Of a DNA stretch of 64,000 bases, positions 13,418 to 25,812 are shown one piece after another. Each line of letters opens with the position of its first letter. Position 1 is the stretch's first letter. A model generated the notes under the pieces. It was not told the origin of the DNA, did not search any database, and saw nothing but the letters and a program-made list of their open reading frames with translations. The position numbers were made by a program, and so were the translations under genes. Source of the DNA: Melanocharis versteri. Lineage: Eukaryota; Chordata; Aves; Passeriformes; Melanocharitidae. The stretch is from assembly GCA_013397845.1 (NCBI GenBank), contig VZTG01005248.1:2537007-2601006 (forward strand), written 5' to 3'.

Positions 13418-15767
13418 GTCTCGTCCACTGTTCTACCAACAGGACAAGAGGGAGATCAAGAGGGGGATTAGACATATCTGAGGTGCTCCACTGTATGAAG
13501 TTTTGAGTAGCATGTGAGTGTCACAGTCATGACTAGGGTTACAGGATACTGGAGACACACTTGGGAGAAGGCTGAGCTGAGAAAGCCCGTGTCAGGGCAG
13601 GACACATGGAAATTGGGAAACTGAAATTGGGAAGAGACAGTCCAAAGAACCAGGATAAGAGATAACTGAAGTCAGTATTCAGTAGCAGGAAGTGGAGTCA
13701 GAAATCCAACCAAGAAAAAGGGCAAAAATAAAGACTCCAACTCTGCCATTAAATTCTAAAGTTAGTATTTTTCTCCCCCAGATACTCATGTGGTATCAGT
13801 CTAATGATCAGAAGATTTTTCTTGGTACTACACTATTTTCAAGTCAAAAGTTGCATGGTTGCTGGGCACTCTATAAGACTTCTGTGCACTATACTCTGGT
13901 AGTGGATAAACATTTATAATCTATTGTAATTTTTTCCAATGTGGAAAAGCAATGGTATGAGAACTTTAATGTCCATACATCTTTCTATTACAGCTTAGAT
14001 GAGAAGATATAAATGAAGGTGTTTTAAAAATCATTTGCATCTTGTGTTCAATAACTGGGCTTAAGCTTCTTTGCTTGATATTATTGCATATGATTAATTT
14101 AGACATTTCACTAAAAGACTGAGGCTTTTTCTTCTGAAAAAAGAAGAGATCAGCTGTCAAAATGGGAAAGATATGCCTGTTGAAGTAATTGTTTAAATGT
14201 TGGGTTTTTTTCTGAGACTGAACAGGCATTCATGTAGGATTAATTGGAAATAGGATCATGCCTTCAAGAAAGTGATCCAGAAAGTTCTCTTCCAGAATTC
14301 TTGAAACCAAGAAGCACTTCAAAGTGAATAGATACTCCTCATAAATAACATTCTGAGTTATAGACATTGGAAGATTAGTGGATGTTGATAGAAAAAAAAT
14401 AGCTATATTTTCAAGAGGGAAAATAAAGGAAAAATGAACGGGTCTTTAAAAGCCAATTCTACAGTAAGCCAGAAAGACTTGAGACTAGACAATAGTAAGG
14501 TAAGCACTTCTCAAGGAAGATTATCTATGTGAGGTATTAGGAAAGTTAAAGTGCTAAATTCTATCTCATTTAATTTGTGTATTACTGGCATTTTTAATTA
14601 TAAAAGTATATTCAGTCTATATGGACCAGACTGACCTGAAACTAACAGTTTGTTTCTCTGGATTGAATTAGGTGATTCATCCAAATGCCTCAGCAATAGA
14701 AGTAAATGTGCCTCTGCAATTCTTCAAGCTTCCAAAGCTTGATGTTACCTTTATGTTACATAGCAACCCATCCAGAATAAGTTGTAGTTACAGGACTGCC
14801 CTTCAGAGTTCACTGCCCTTCAGAGATGTTCCTCTAAATGAACTTGTTTGGAGAAAGAAATCACTGAGTAAAAGGGATCTTGAAGACCTTAGAACGCTTG
14901 AAGGAAAGATGAAAAGAACTGCAGCACCGCTTGTTTTCACTTGCTTCCACAGCAGAACTCATTCTACTGGCATTTGCCCTCACACAAATGTGAGTGATTA
15001 TATTCTGCCACTGTCTTAGGAAACTGAGAGCTCTGAGGGCGTGAAAAACTTTTTAAATGGGTAGAAATGAGATATCCACCAGAGGCCACACAGCCATTTC
15101 CACTTTGCTATCTCATCTGCATTGATTGCCTTCCTTCCAGTCACATGAGAGACTCTTCAGGATCAGGTATTTATATAGTAGTATATCACACATTATTCAG
15201 GTGCATCAGAGCTCTGTCTCCCTCTCAGAAATCAAAAGTCTGAAATGTGCCTATTCTTTCAGCTCTGACAGTCAATGTGAAAAGCAAATAGATTTTTAAG
15301 GGAGGAGGTAAGGGAAAAAATGGTGTTTAGCAAAAAAAATTTAAGTCCGTCATATGTTATTATCTCAAGCAGAATGAACTTGAGCCAATTTAATGAAGGT
15401 AAGTTACAATTGACTTTGAAAGGATTAATTTATACTCTTGAGTCTCCTCAGATGTAGAGCTAATAGAAAGCTGTCTGGGTACTTGGGTTTTCACGCATCT
15501 TTCAGCTCAATCAGAGATTCAAAAGCTAAATCAAACACTCTGGGACACCTGAGAGGACTCAGAATGCATACAGCAATGAGCTGATTGTTCTGATCAGGAG
15601 GGTTTTATTCCCAACTATAACAATATTGATAGCGATCCTCATGTACTCTCTGTTAATGTCATTCTTCTAACAATTAGCCAGACAATTCAGTACGAATTAA
15701 TTATATTTGTTTAATGTTACCAATTTTACCCTTTCAGAATCCAGCAATTTCACAAGAAATGGAGGAT

Positions 15768-15850
15768 TATTTACGGTATTTATGGTGCCTCGTCACTGCA
15801 GTATCAGAGCTCCTAACAGTTTTTGAGAATATTGATCCTCACATCATGTC
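15768..15850 (+). repeat. Possible ancient MIR/L2-like retroposon relic
   Basis: The order GGTATTTATGGTGCC, then CACTGCAGTATC..GAGC.CCTAACA, then TTGATCCTCACA follows the middle of old amniote SINE/L2-type 3' ends, where 'cactgtagtatctgagcacctcacaatc...tttatcctcacaac' is a recurring arrangement. The match is from memory, short and diverged, so it could be coincidental. Confidence 0.35.
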
Positions 15851-16039
15851 ATTTGATGTAGAATGTAATGGGGTAGGAGGAAGGATTAAGTTTATCTTGT
15901 GTCTGCTCCAGGCTCCACATGTATATCGTATACTAACAAATGCTCTGATAAAAAAGCAATTCAGTAAGAGGAACAAAAAATAGACCTCGGGATTTCCTGT
16001 GGAGTGCCTTCAGCTGTGGCTCAAGATGTTGCTCAGGTT

Positions 16040-16320
16040 TTTCAGGCTCTCTGCTCCTGTGAATTTACTTAAGCATGCTTTTGACTGTCAGTTGGAGCCT
16101 GGACTGTGGTCCAATACACCTGTTCTCCTGAGGAAGAAGTGACTGCCACACCACAGAGTGGCAGGCGCTCCGTTGGAAGCAGCGCAATGCCATGCCTCCA
16201 GCCCTTGTGCTGAGTTTCATGGGGAAGGTCAGGCAGAGGTACAAGACTTCAGCCAAGGTGGCAAACACAGTTATGCAGTGCTGTAGACTGTCTCCATGCT
16301 GTTGCACGTGGTCTGTGAGT
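16040..16320. other. GC-richer unclassified patch
   Basis: Base composition rises well above the surroundings for about 280 bp and several CpGs are present. A short hairpin lies inside (CTGCCAC 16143-16149, GTGGCAG 16158-16164). An 80-codon minus-strand frame (16065-16307) covers it, but I recognise no protein family. It may be an old retroposed or regulatory fragment. Confidence 0.3.
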
Positions 16321-19300
16321 TGGGATTTCAGAGATGAGCCCCCTTACTGTCCTACTAGGAGCATGTGAGTTATTAGCACAATTGTGAAGAGAGCTCATGG
16401 TGATCACCATCTCTTTGGAGAAAAAGAGTATGACCTCTTCATATAAGGTATCTGTTATCTGCTGTGAGTTTCAACAACTGAATTTCAAATAAAATGTCAA
16501 GAATTTTCATTGTCTGAACCCAGAAAAATATCAAAGTCCCACATAGCGCCTTATGCAGTTCTCCATGACATGATTTAGGAAATTTGTACCATCACTAGCT
16601 ATAATTTCCACTTGTTTTAGTCCTTCACTACTGAGGCCATTGGAAGTATTTTTCTTCTTGTTTTACTTTGTAATGACAATGAATTTCTGTAAAGCAGATG
16701 AGATACATGACCCAGACTATAGTTGGTGAGAGATCTGAAATACATATCTCAATCATACCCTAATAGTTCGGTGATGAACTTTGCTGATAAATGGCAAACA
16801 TAAGGTCAGGGCTGATGTCAAGATTTGGTACATAAGTAGTTCTCTAAACACATTGATTCTGATAAAATACTGTTTGCCACTAGTTTCCAAGGTTTGTTTT
16901 TTCAAAGAATTTAGCTGATTAATGTCATCTGTACCTCAAATAAAGCACTATGGTCTTTCTAAATATTAATTTAGAAGTGTAATATGATATGCCTCAAATG
17001 TATAGCTCATTATTTAAAGCTTTATTAATCCCAGCATTTTAGAAACACAAACTTTCTAGAGCCTTACAGCCTTGGCAGAAGTGCAACTGGAGGCAAAGAT
17101 TGCTCAGAGTTTCTTTTCTTGACCCTGAGATTGTCGGAGTGGCCAAACTAGCCTCAAGTATGAGCCCCTGTAAGGCTGTCCTAATTTGCAGTGTTATTGG
17201 TCCTTAAGCAAGTATGCACCTAGCAGGGGCTTAAAAACGCATTTAAATTCTGGACTAAGTACACCTAAAGTTGGGAAAATAACTAGACAAAGAGGTTTTT
17301 AAAATCAATCACTTGTTGCCAAAAGTGTCACTTTAAGACCAATTTACATTTCTCTGGTAGTGCAGTGTAGCTTTATTGGACCAGGAAGAATAGGACATCA
17401 AATGCAACTAAAAATTGCAGGACATAAATCCAAAGAGCAAGCATGTGACTGAATTTTTTCTCTTACTTCTCTAATAAGCTCAAGCCTGAAAATGTAGATA
17501 AAAGCCACTTCTTGATACGAATGAACTTTTCTGGAAGATGTTTAGTGGTACACAAGTTATCAGATTTTAGACAGAAATATTGCGCTGAAACTTTATACTT
17601 TGGTTACAGAGAGCTCCATATATTATTGTTTATTAGCCCCCTTTGTCCTTCCAATCTGCAGAACAGGGATTTCTGTCTCCCGGTGACTAGTTGAGGGGTA
17701 TAAAAGCATTAATTTCATTCTACTTCCTTTGAAGACTTTGATCTAAATGCAGGGTTGGAACAGTTTGGTATATTGTTTCTGACATCCTTGTGCTTTTGCG
17801 CTCCTTTGCATAATGCTCTTTATGTCTTCATCACCTGAGTCAGCCATAACTATTATGCTTTCTGAAAATCAACTTCCCTGGCTGAAATCACAGTAAAAAA
17901 TACTTCTTGAATGCATAAGCAGCAGTCGATATTTCTAAGCCATGTTTGTACCTGAACCTGCTGCATACTCTTTGAATGAACATAAAGTGGAATTCGTGGT
18001 GGGGCAGAAGCAATGAAAGATGAGCTTTGTTAATGAGAGATGTCTCACTGACTCTGCCTTGATTAATGTCAAAGACTGCTCATCAAAACTTCTCTCTCAT
18101 GTTCTTTTACTGACTGATTTATAAGTATCAATTAAAAAAATCTCATGAGAATGGTATTAATAGTGGCATGAAATTCTGCCTGACAGAGAGGGTCAGTAAC
18201 AGAGCCTCTGATTCACCTGAGTCTCAAAAATGGGGCTTGAGTGAGGATTAAATTGAGGCTATAACTCAGGGAGCCCTCTGATCTAAAATTTGCCGTATTT
18301 ATGTATTTTTTTTCAATTATTCATGATTTTCCTTCAGAACACAACAGACAAGTCCTACAAAGATAAAACATTATTCCAAACTCATCAGAATTTATTCCAG
18401 GACTTTGGATTCTTCCCACAACATCTTCCTTACTCTCTTTTCTTTTGTCAGCTAGAAAAAACACACGATGGAAAGGTCTTTGTGAAGATCCAATTAAATG
18501 TTGAGGATACATCATAAGAGAAAACTTTTTTTATTTCTTCTCTGGATATATTGTTTTCTTCCGATCTTATTTTAATTTCAGATTCTTTTCTCTGTGCATG
18601 CATGGAGGATACCTGATAAACCTTGAGAAGACTTATAAAGTTCTATTTCCATTGAATCCCTGCATTTGTTTCAAAAGTCAGGTGCTATTGCTAAGGAGCA
18701 AGGAAAAGGATTTATTTTGTCTTTCAACACTAACTCTTCTGGTGAGAAGACAAACAGAAATGAATCTTCCTTAGCTCACTAATATATCTGTAAGCAGCCA
18801 TTCAAATATGCTTCCCTTTTCCTGTGTTTGGTTGATTGACAGCTTATGGGCAGAACCATCAATTCATTTGGGCAACTGAGAAGGAGCAAGTAAAATATCA
18901 GCAAGTGAGAGTCAGAGCACTGACTCCTGATGCCCTTCAGCTGTGCTGCTAAGGTGAGGAAGAAAGATGCCCCAGTGGCCTGAGAAATTTGGAATAAATG
19001 AAAGCCATCTCTCCTTCTTTGAGGTTGCTGCCTTACTCCTGGAAAAAGAGGACATAAAAAGTGGAGATGTCCTTCTGTAGAGGACAAACAGGGCAGAAAA
19101 TATCATGTAGAAAAAGCAGATTCTTGAAAAAAATAGCTCAGAAGGCAGCAAGTATGAACCAAAGTAGGGAGTTAGGCAAGAAATGCTGTGCACTGGGCAT
19201 GTTTTTAAATGCAAGACACAGTAAAGAGAGTTAAAAATGTTTTAAAAAAAGAGAACATAAAAACTTTTCTACAGAGCTTTGTCAAATTACTCCACTTACT

Positions 19301-22260
19301 CCTCTTGCTTTTTTGTCTCCGATCTTTCTTTCTGTTTCTATTGTTTCTATTTCTGCTGCACTTCCATCAGATATTCTGGTCATTTATTCACTTTGGTTTT
19401 CTCCTAGCTAGACTTTGGGCTTCTGTGTGCAAACTCTGCCTTTACTATATATCTGATGAAATTGTCTTGACCCCAAATAGACATTGTAGAGTGTCCTGGC
19501 AAAGTTGGCTGTTTCAAAGAAGAGAGAAAATGTGTGAGAAGCAGATGCAGGACAGATAATTTCTATTTCAACCATTTCCTTTTACCAGTGTACAGCTTTT
19601 GCAGCTGGAACCCAAACACAAATTTGTTCAGCTAACATGAAGTTGCTAAGAGCAAAAGCTTTTCTCACTAGTGTCTTCTGGGGCACTTCTTATTTCCTGT
19701 TTCCAAAACAACCAGATGCTTTTCAGGCCCAGCTCTCCTAACAGAAATTGCTAACTCATAGTTCAAAAACTCTGAGCCAAATATATCTCTAGTGTAACTC
19801 CATAGCCTTATATCTGGCCCTCTGTGCTCAAAACTGCCTCATGACACATTCAGACTCCTCTTTGTTCTACATTAGCTGGCATTCTTCAGGAACTATTGCA
19901 CACAGGAATATTTCCTGCTGGTAGGCTCATGCCAGCTTTCTGAAGTACTTGGCAGTAGTAGAGGATCATTTGTAAAATTAGTAGCCCACTTTTATCTGTT
20001 CACTTACAGCATTATTTGTTTAAATGGCCCATTCTCTGAGAAAATCGAGCAGAGTACAATCCTGCTCTTTGTTACAAAAATTGAGCAGTGCTGAAGCTTT
20101 GCTATTGAGCATAAATGCAATGCTATGAAATATAAGTACCCTGCCATGGAAAATTTAAGACAATGTATTTTTTCTCCTCAGACATACTGTTCTTCTGTTT
20201 AATTTATCTGTACAACACAATGGTGACTGATTTCATCCTCAAGAGAAATCTGTCTAATTCCATTTGTGTAGGAACATTCAGGAACAGAATTCAATCTTAC
20301 ACACTTTAGAGATCTAACCTGCTTTCATTGTAGGAGCAATTGTGTAGCTATTGAGTAAAATAACAGAGAACAGATTTCCCTCTTTTTAACTATGCTTTCA
20401 AAATAATTTCTATCCAGGCACCCATTACCAAGTCTTAACAGAAAAATTTCAATTTCATGTAACATTTCATCTCTGTACTCATGATGAATAGTGTTATGCT
20501 TTTGCAATTGTTACTTTATACAGTATTTGTACTAGAAGTATAAGAAAGTACCAGATTTAGTTTTATGTCCTATTTGAGTAGGGTTGAAAATTCAGGTTCC
20601 ATTTGCCTCCTTCAAGGTCTGCCTTATCTGAATATATAATGTGTGCTGAAAAGAAGTGGTAAAATACGTTAGTATGACATTTAAACAAATACACATAATT
20701 TAATAAAGTTTGTCAGGATATGATGATCAAAAGTATCTTTGATAATCCCAATTACATCACAGAGTTATTTTAATGACTCAAACATGGTAATCTTAATGCT
20801 TAAGCAAGACTCTTAGACCACATTTTGTCTGAGAAAGGGGGAAATATGGCTAAGCTGGAGGCATTATGCCTGCTTCTGACATTTGTAGGCAGAATACACA
20901 CAAAGTTGTTGGCAAGATCAAATGTAGTTACTGTTTATAGTGCAATCCCTTTGCAGTATTTGCCTTTCACTCCAGCCTTGCAGCCTTTTGGGGTACTCAA
21001 GGGGAGAAAAACACAATTGCAAGAATATGGCTGTTGCACACGTAACTTCCAAAATCTCCTTGGGCTGCTGACTGCTCGTGGCTCTATCCCTTGTATGTTC
21101 TCAGGAATTTTGATCAATTATTTCCTCTTTCACATATAATGCAGCAGAAGAGAACTATGTGGATTCTCCTAGATTCTGTATTACTTTTGGAGAAAGTGAA
21201 TGAAATATGGGAAAACTATTAAGTAGATAGCTAATACAGAAACATCAAAGAACTTTTAGACTCTGACAGTCAGTCCAGGACAACTTTCTTAAGTACATTC
21301 TCAGGACTCCAAGTTCACTTTCAAAGTAGAAAGAACAAAACTCATATAAATAGATGCTTTTAAATATCTGAAATTAAATGATCGAACATTGTCCTTCGCA
21401 TGCCCTTTTTGAATATATTGAAATATGTAGTGATGAATGCAATATAAGAACCTGAGAAATCTAGGTACTGCAAAGGCCCATCATGTGCTTTCCGCTATTT
21501 CTGAAAATAGAAAAAGAAAACTGGGATTCTGGAAAATCCTAACTTCTTTAAGGATCCCATCTTACCATCCTAGTGCAGGAAAAATGATTGGCTGAAATTG
21601 AATTTTCTATCATAAAAGTTGCAGAGCTGGGTTTTCAGCTAACTTGCTCACATCGGAGAAATTCAGTGCAAGGCACATCAAATAACAGTACTGAAAGTCA
21701 TGCCTGGTGTTTTCTGCAAATGTCCCCAGATTACTCAAACAACTCTAAGATGGTGTCTGCTTACACACGTTTCCTACTGTGCAAATCTGTTCGCCTCATG
21801 TTAATTTCCTTCCACTGTGAATGAGCAAAGGCAACCATTAGCAGCAAGATTATGGGGAAAGATGTTCATAAACAAGTAAGCTAGCTCCAGCAGGAGTGCC
21901 CTGATTCAGTATACCCACAACGGAATTCTGAAATACCTCATGAGAGCTAGATTTTTTTTTTTTTAAGAGCAATTCACAATTTTAGTCACTGTGAATGTAG
22001 ATTATGCTATTAGCTGTTGTCAAGAAGTTTAATTTCCCATCCCTCAGTAGAATGTAAGATCCAGCCACATAGAATTTTTTAAAATTTTTATTAATACTCA
22101 TTTCTTCATTAATTGACTCATGCCTGCTCTATTGTTTTGGTTTTTTAGTGGTTTTTTTCACCCACGGAGACACTAGAAGGTTCCCAAATATAGCTGCATG
22201 CAAAAAAAGAAGTAAGTTGTTAGTATTCCTGTATCTTCCAGGTGACAAATTATATTATTA

Positions 22261-22278
22261 ACAACAACAACAACAAAA
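22261..22278. repeat. (ACA)n short microsatellite
   Basis: Five ACA/CAA units ending in an A run. Confidence 0.85.
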
Positions 22279-23226
22279 TTCTTCAAATCCATTTCAAGAT
22301 TATGATTCTTGCTTTCTTGCTATTTGTTGCCTTGTAAAGTAGTTTGTATAATGAATAACAGTTTTAGGTATGGTATGCACAATTCTTGATTAATTTTGAA
22401 TATTAACCTAAAATAATATTTTAAAGTATTACCATAGTAATTTTATTTATAAATACTTCATATGTCACTTTACAGCCATATGGTAACACAATAACTACTT
22501 GTTTTCAGAACCAGGACATCAGCTATTCAGTTTGACTTTGGAACATTTGCATTTACTTATTTTACATTTCCTTCAGCCTCCACAGCATTTACAAAACCCT
22601 GATCTCCATCAGTCAAGCTTCAAAACAGTGAACCACAATTACCATTAATAATTTCCTCTCCTGAAGAAGCTGCTTGGGACCCAAACCCAATTAATTCTTA
22701 CAATATTTCCCATGACAGATTTTACTTTTCAAACCAATCCCTTTCAAATCCTTTTCATCTATGTCTTTTATGATACTAAACTGTTCAGTGGATTCATTCT
22801 GCCTGAGTCAATTAAAGGAAAGTGGGTGTTTTTATTATCTCTTACTTTCTACTATCGCTATCTCATTAGCGTTGCACATTACTAAGCAAGTCTAAATACA
22901 GACTTGGGTGTGGGTTAGCAATAAAAAAATAAACTAAACTAAACTTAACTAAAATAGTAATTCCCTGTGGTTTTGTTCATTCTCTAAGTGGCAAATACTG
23001 AGAAATAACCACCCAGAAACACAATTGAAAAGTGAAGGAGGTCTGTCTGACTGAGCAAACTCAGGAAAGGCATTCTGCCTCAGGCCTGCAGCAGCTGAGA
23101 GGTTGTGAGGAGTATATGACAAATATGTCTGCTTATTTATATCAGTGAGACTTTGATAGGACATTGTTTCCCTTGGAAAAAATTGATTTTTCACAGCAGT
23201 AGTGAATAGAATGTCATAATGCTAAG

Positions 23227-23378
23227 TTTCATAAAATGACTAAAGCACTGACACCAGCCATTTCATGAAATGCCTGACACTTTTAGGCATTTCATATAAT
23301 GACTCGGTGGAACAGTTAAATAGTGTAATAGAATGCCTATAATTCCAGGAACGACTTTCAGTCATATCATGAAATGAA
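23227..23378. repeat. Palindrome cluster, possible ancient DNA-transposon relic
   Basis: Four near-identical self-complementary motifs occur in about 150 bp: TTTCATAAAATGAC (23227-23240), TTTCATGAAATGCC (23261-23274), TTTCATATAATGAC (23290-23303) and TATCATGAAATGAA (23365-23378). The second and third form a perfect 11-bp stem (ATGAAATGCCT 23265-23275, AGGCATTTCAT 23285-23295) with a 9-nt loop. The region around the fourth is an imperfect inverted copy of that around the third. Palindromic layout of this type fits a non-autonomous DNA transposon or a conserved structured element. The family is not identified. Confidence 0.45.
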
Positions 23379-23822
23379 TGATTTCTCAGGATGACTGCGA
23401 GGTATTTATAAAATCTTCACTGTGAGCTATGAAACAGGTGCTGTAAGCTGGGAGTTTGCCAGTCAGTGTTCCAGGCCAAAGACAGATTGTTTTTGTGAAG
23501 TGGTATCATAGATTTGACGAATGGTCTGAATTAAAATGTCCCTTTTGTCATTTAACCTGGTGTACCTTTTTTAGAAGGACAAATTTCAAATGACAGTAAT
23601 AGCAACAACATCGATGACAAAGTTATTGCTCACAATAATTTTTTAGAGAAAATAAACACTCTTACTGTCCAGGAAGATGGCTGAAATGTTTCTGGAAAAA
23701 TGCATTTTTGCTGAAATATATTTTTTTAATGAATTTAAATTTTTCAGGAAGCTGTATACCTTTGAATTAATTTTTCAGCCAGAAGAGTGCGGAGGTTCAA
23801 AGTTTCCAAGTCACCTTCTGAA

Positions 23823-23859
23823 GTGTATGTGTGTGTGTTTGTGTGCATGCATGCATGTG
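23823..23859. repeat. Imperfect (GT)n / (GCAT)n simple repeat
   Basis: Alternating purine-pyrimidine tract of GT units interrupted by TTT, ending in GCATGCATGCATG. Such tracts can adopt Z-DNA, but this one is short. Confidence 0.85.
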
Positions 23860-24394
23860 ATAGGAGCAAAAGCATAAGAACTGCTGGTCTGACTTTCTGA
23901 GTAGAAATGAATGGCATGCAATACATTCACCTTTTTAAAGAATATTTGGCAAGTCCTGTCTCCATTCCTACATGAAAATCAGGTATGTTTAACACCCTAG
24001 GGTTATCAGAAAACAGAATACATACCTTCCATACATTTACACCACTTACTCACAAAAGTTAAAATCCTGTCTCAGATCCTGACTGAGATATCCTAATTCC
24101 TGCATATTGCTGCAGTAGGAGTGATACCAACACACCTGATTGAAATTGGTCTGGTTGGTCTGTTAGGAGGTGGTGCACTTTTATGACAGTATTTTTTTTA
24201 GAGATGTGATTTAGAATGTTTTCAGTCACTTACTTTAAAATGTTCACACGTGGTAGATACTGTTACTCTGCAAAGCTCATAACATCAAATGTTTTAATCA
24301 GTTTTAATTGATATTCAAAAGTTTCTAACCTGCACATGTCCAAATAGATGAAACACTAAGATCTTGGATACAAAGAACTGCAACAACACTATTC

Positions 24395-24480
24395 TCTTAC
24401 TCTACAGTAATTGCATTGACTTCAGTGGAATTAGACCAGCATAAACATGGAGTGACAGACTAGGAAGAATAGCCCCCCCT
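24395..24480 (+). repeat. Probable ancient amniote repeat relic
   Basis: The series CATTGACTTCAGTGGAATTA, then GACCAGCATAAA, then TGGAGTGACAGA, then GGAAGAATAGCCCC follows a repeat I recall from turtle, crocodile and bird genomes (ttgacttcagtggagttac..accagcataaa..ctggagtgagag..gagaatcaggccc). Several ordered blocks agree with correct spacing, which makes chance unlikely. The family name was not verified. Confidence 0.5.
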
Positions 24481-25710
24481 GTTTATTATCACTTAGAAAA
24501 TCTGGTTTGGATCTTCCTTTTAAATATGAATTTCTATCACAACATAGAGAAGCAATGAAAGGAAGATCCATACTCTGAATAAGGAGTTTTGTAATCAGCA
24601 GCAGGGCTAGAAATAAACTAGTATGTTAAAAATATTGATAGATTACAATGTGGAAGGTGTTTTTCCAGTTCCATGGAAACAAGTGAGAAGCAAATTCACC
24701 AGATTTTTCATGAAAGACATTAGCATTAATAAGATAAAAAACTACTGGGGACTTGCAAGAATTGTAGGTGATATCTCTGATGGATAATGTTTTAATTTGC
24801 TTCTGGGCAAATTTAATAGTATCATTTTACTTTTAAACATTACTTACCATAGAAAAGGAAACATTCCAGAATTTGATAGATAATCTTGCCTAGATAGATA
24901 TATATGATACATTGGCTTTGTAGCATTTGGAAGCACAGAAATATTTATTGAAAAGCTCTTATGACAGCAATTAATGTATCTGAAATGAAAAATGACAATG
25001 CAAACGCACACAATGGTATTGGATCACATCTAGATTATAGAGGAGGCCTGACTTATTTACAACATTGTCATAGCCCAACAGCAAGGTAGTCTTATTAAGA
25101 AATTCCATGTTTTTTGTAAAGCTATTACTAAAAATGTTAGTTTTAAAATATACTGCTGTCTTTCAAATATAAAACTTTTTGAACAAAAAATTATTACTCC
25201 ATGTGTGGATGTTCTCAATAAGTTAATTTTACAGGTTTGCTGATGCTTCACCAATTTATAGCTCTCATTTGAACTTTTTTGTTAGTGTGACAGTATCATG
25301 ACTAATGGCTTTAGTCTTGGTAAAGTAAAATCAATATGCACACATATACAGACTTTTTCACATTTAAAATCTCATGTCTTCTGTTCAGAATGTTGCCAGA
25401 TCTCTCCACATCTTCCTTTTATTGTATAAAGAACCACATTTGGGACAATCCTGCTTTTTTTGTGAAAAACAAAGGGAAAGAAAAATCAAACCAGCATAAT
25501 TCAGATATTAAAAATTAGTGAATAGCATATTAAAATAAACATTTCTCTACATTTTTTCCTTTATCTACAGAGAATTTTTATCAAAAAACTATTTACATCA
25601 GATTCTTTTGGATATTAAAGATTATATCAACATCCTTTATGTGAGCAATTTAGAGGATTTGCCCTTTGAATTACCTCTTTCTTCTACCATCAACTGATAG
25701 ATCTTTAATT

Positions 25711-25812
25711 TAGAAGTCTAAACACTGAATTAGGAAAGATGAATCCCAACCTCAGATACCTAAATTTCATCATAGGCACCTAAATCTACTTCTGAATAAG
25801 ACCCTGTGCTTA
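25711..25812 (+). repeat. Probable ancient archosaur/turtle repeat relic
   Basis: The segment reads AGAAGTCTAAACACTGAATTAGG, then GATACCTAAATTTCATCATAGGCACCTAAATCTACTTCTGAA in broken blocks. The recurring (A/G)CCTAAAT units, ordered before a CTTCTGAAAA-type end, match a sauropsid repeat I recall with tandem GGCACCTAAAT motifs. It is heavily diverged and non-coding. Confidence 0.5.

Larger units (their letters stand above)
13418..23226. other. Non-coding DNA, mostly AT-rich
   Basis: No gene is supported. Notable local content: a possible MIR-like relic at 15768-15850, a GC-richer patch at 16040-16320, a 10-bp inverted repeat (AGCCTTACAG at 17060-17069, CTGTAAGGCT at 17168-17177), and a strong-looking 3' splice-site sequence at about 18430-18451. 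The open frames of 115, 102 and 116 codons at 14672, 18779 and 19209 have biased, low-complexity or unrecognisable translations. Confidence 0.5.

Noticed and set aside
13272..13481. Open frames on both strands spanning the N gap
   Set aside because: Created by the Ns and poly-T; translations are X, Phe or Lys runs.
14672..15019. 115-codon plus-strand open frame
   Set aside because: Among the longest frames in the window, but the translation shows no recognisable domain and contains a small internal duplication (ACTGCCCTTCAGAG twice); its length is within chance for 64 kb.
18779..19214. Two overlapping minus-strand frames of 102 and 100 codons
   Set aside because: Both frames of the same DNA are open, which argues for chance; neither resembles a known protein.
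19209..19559. 116-codon plus-strand open frame with a Leu/Phe-rich stretch
   Set aside because: The hydrophobic run comes from a pyrimidine-rich low-complexity tract (about 19285-19370), not from a convincing membrane protein.
20825..21139. 104-codon plus-strand frame
   Set aside because: No motif, no start context or splice evidence, and an overlapping minus-strand frame is also open.
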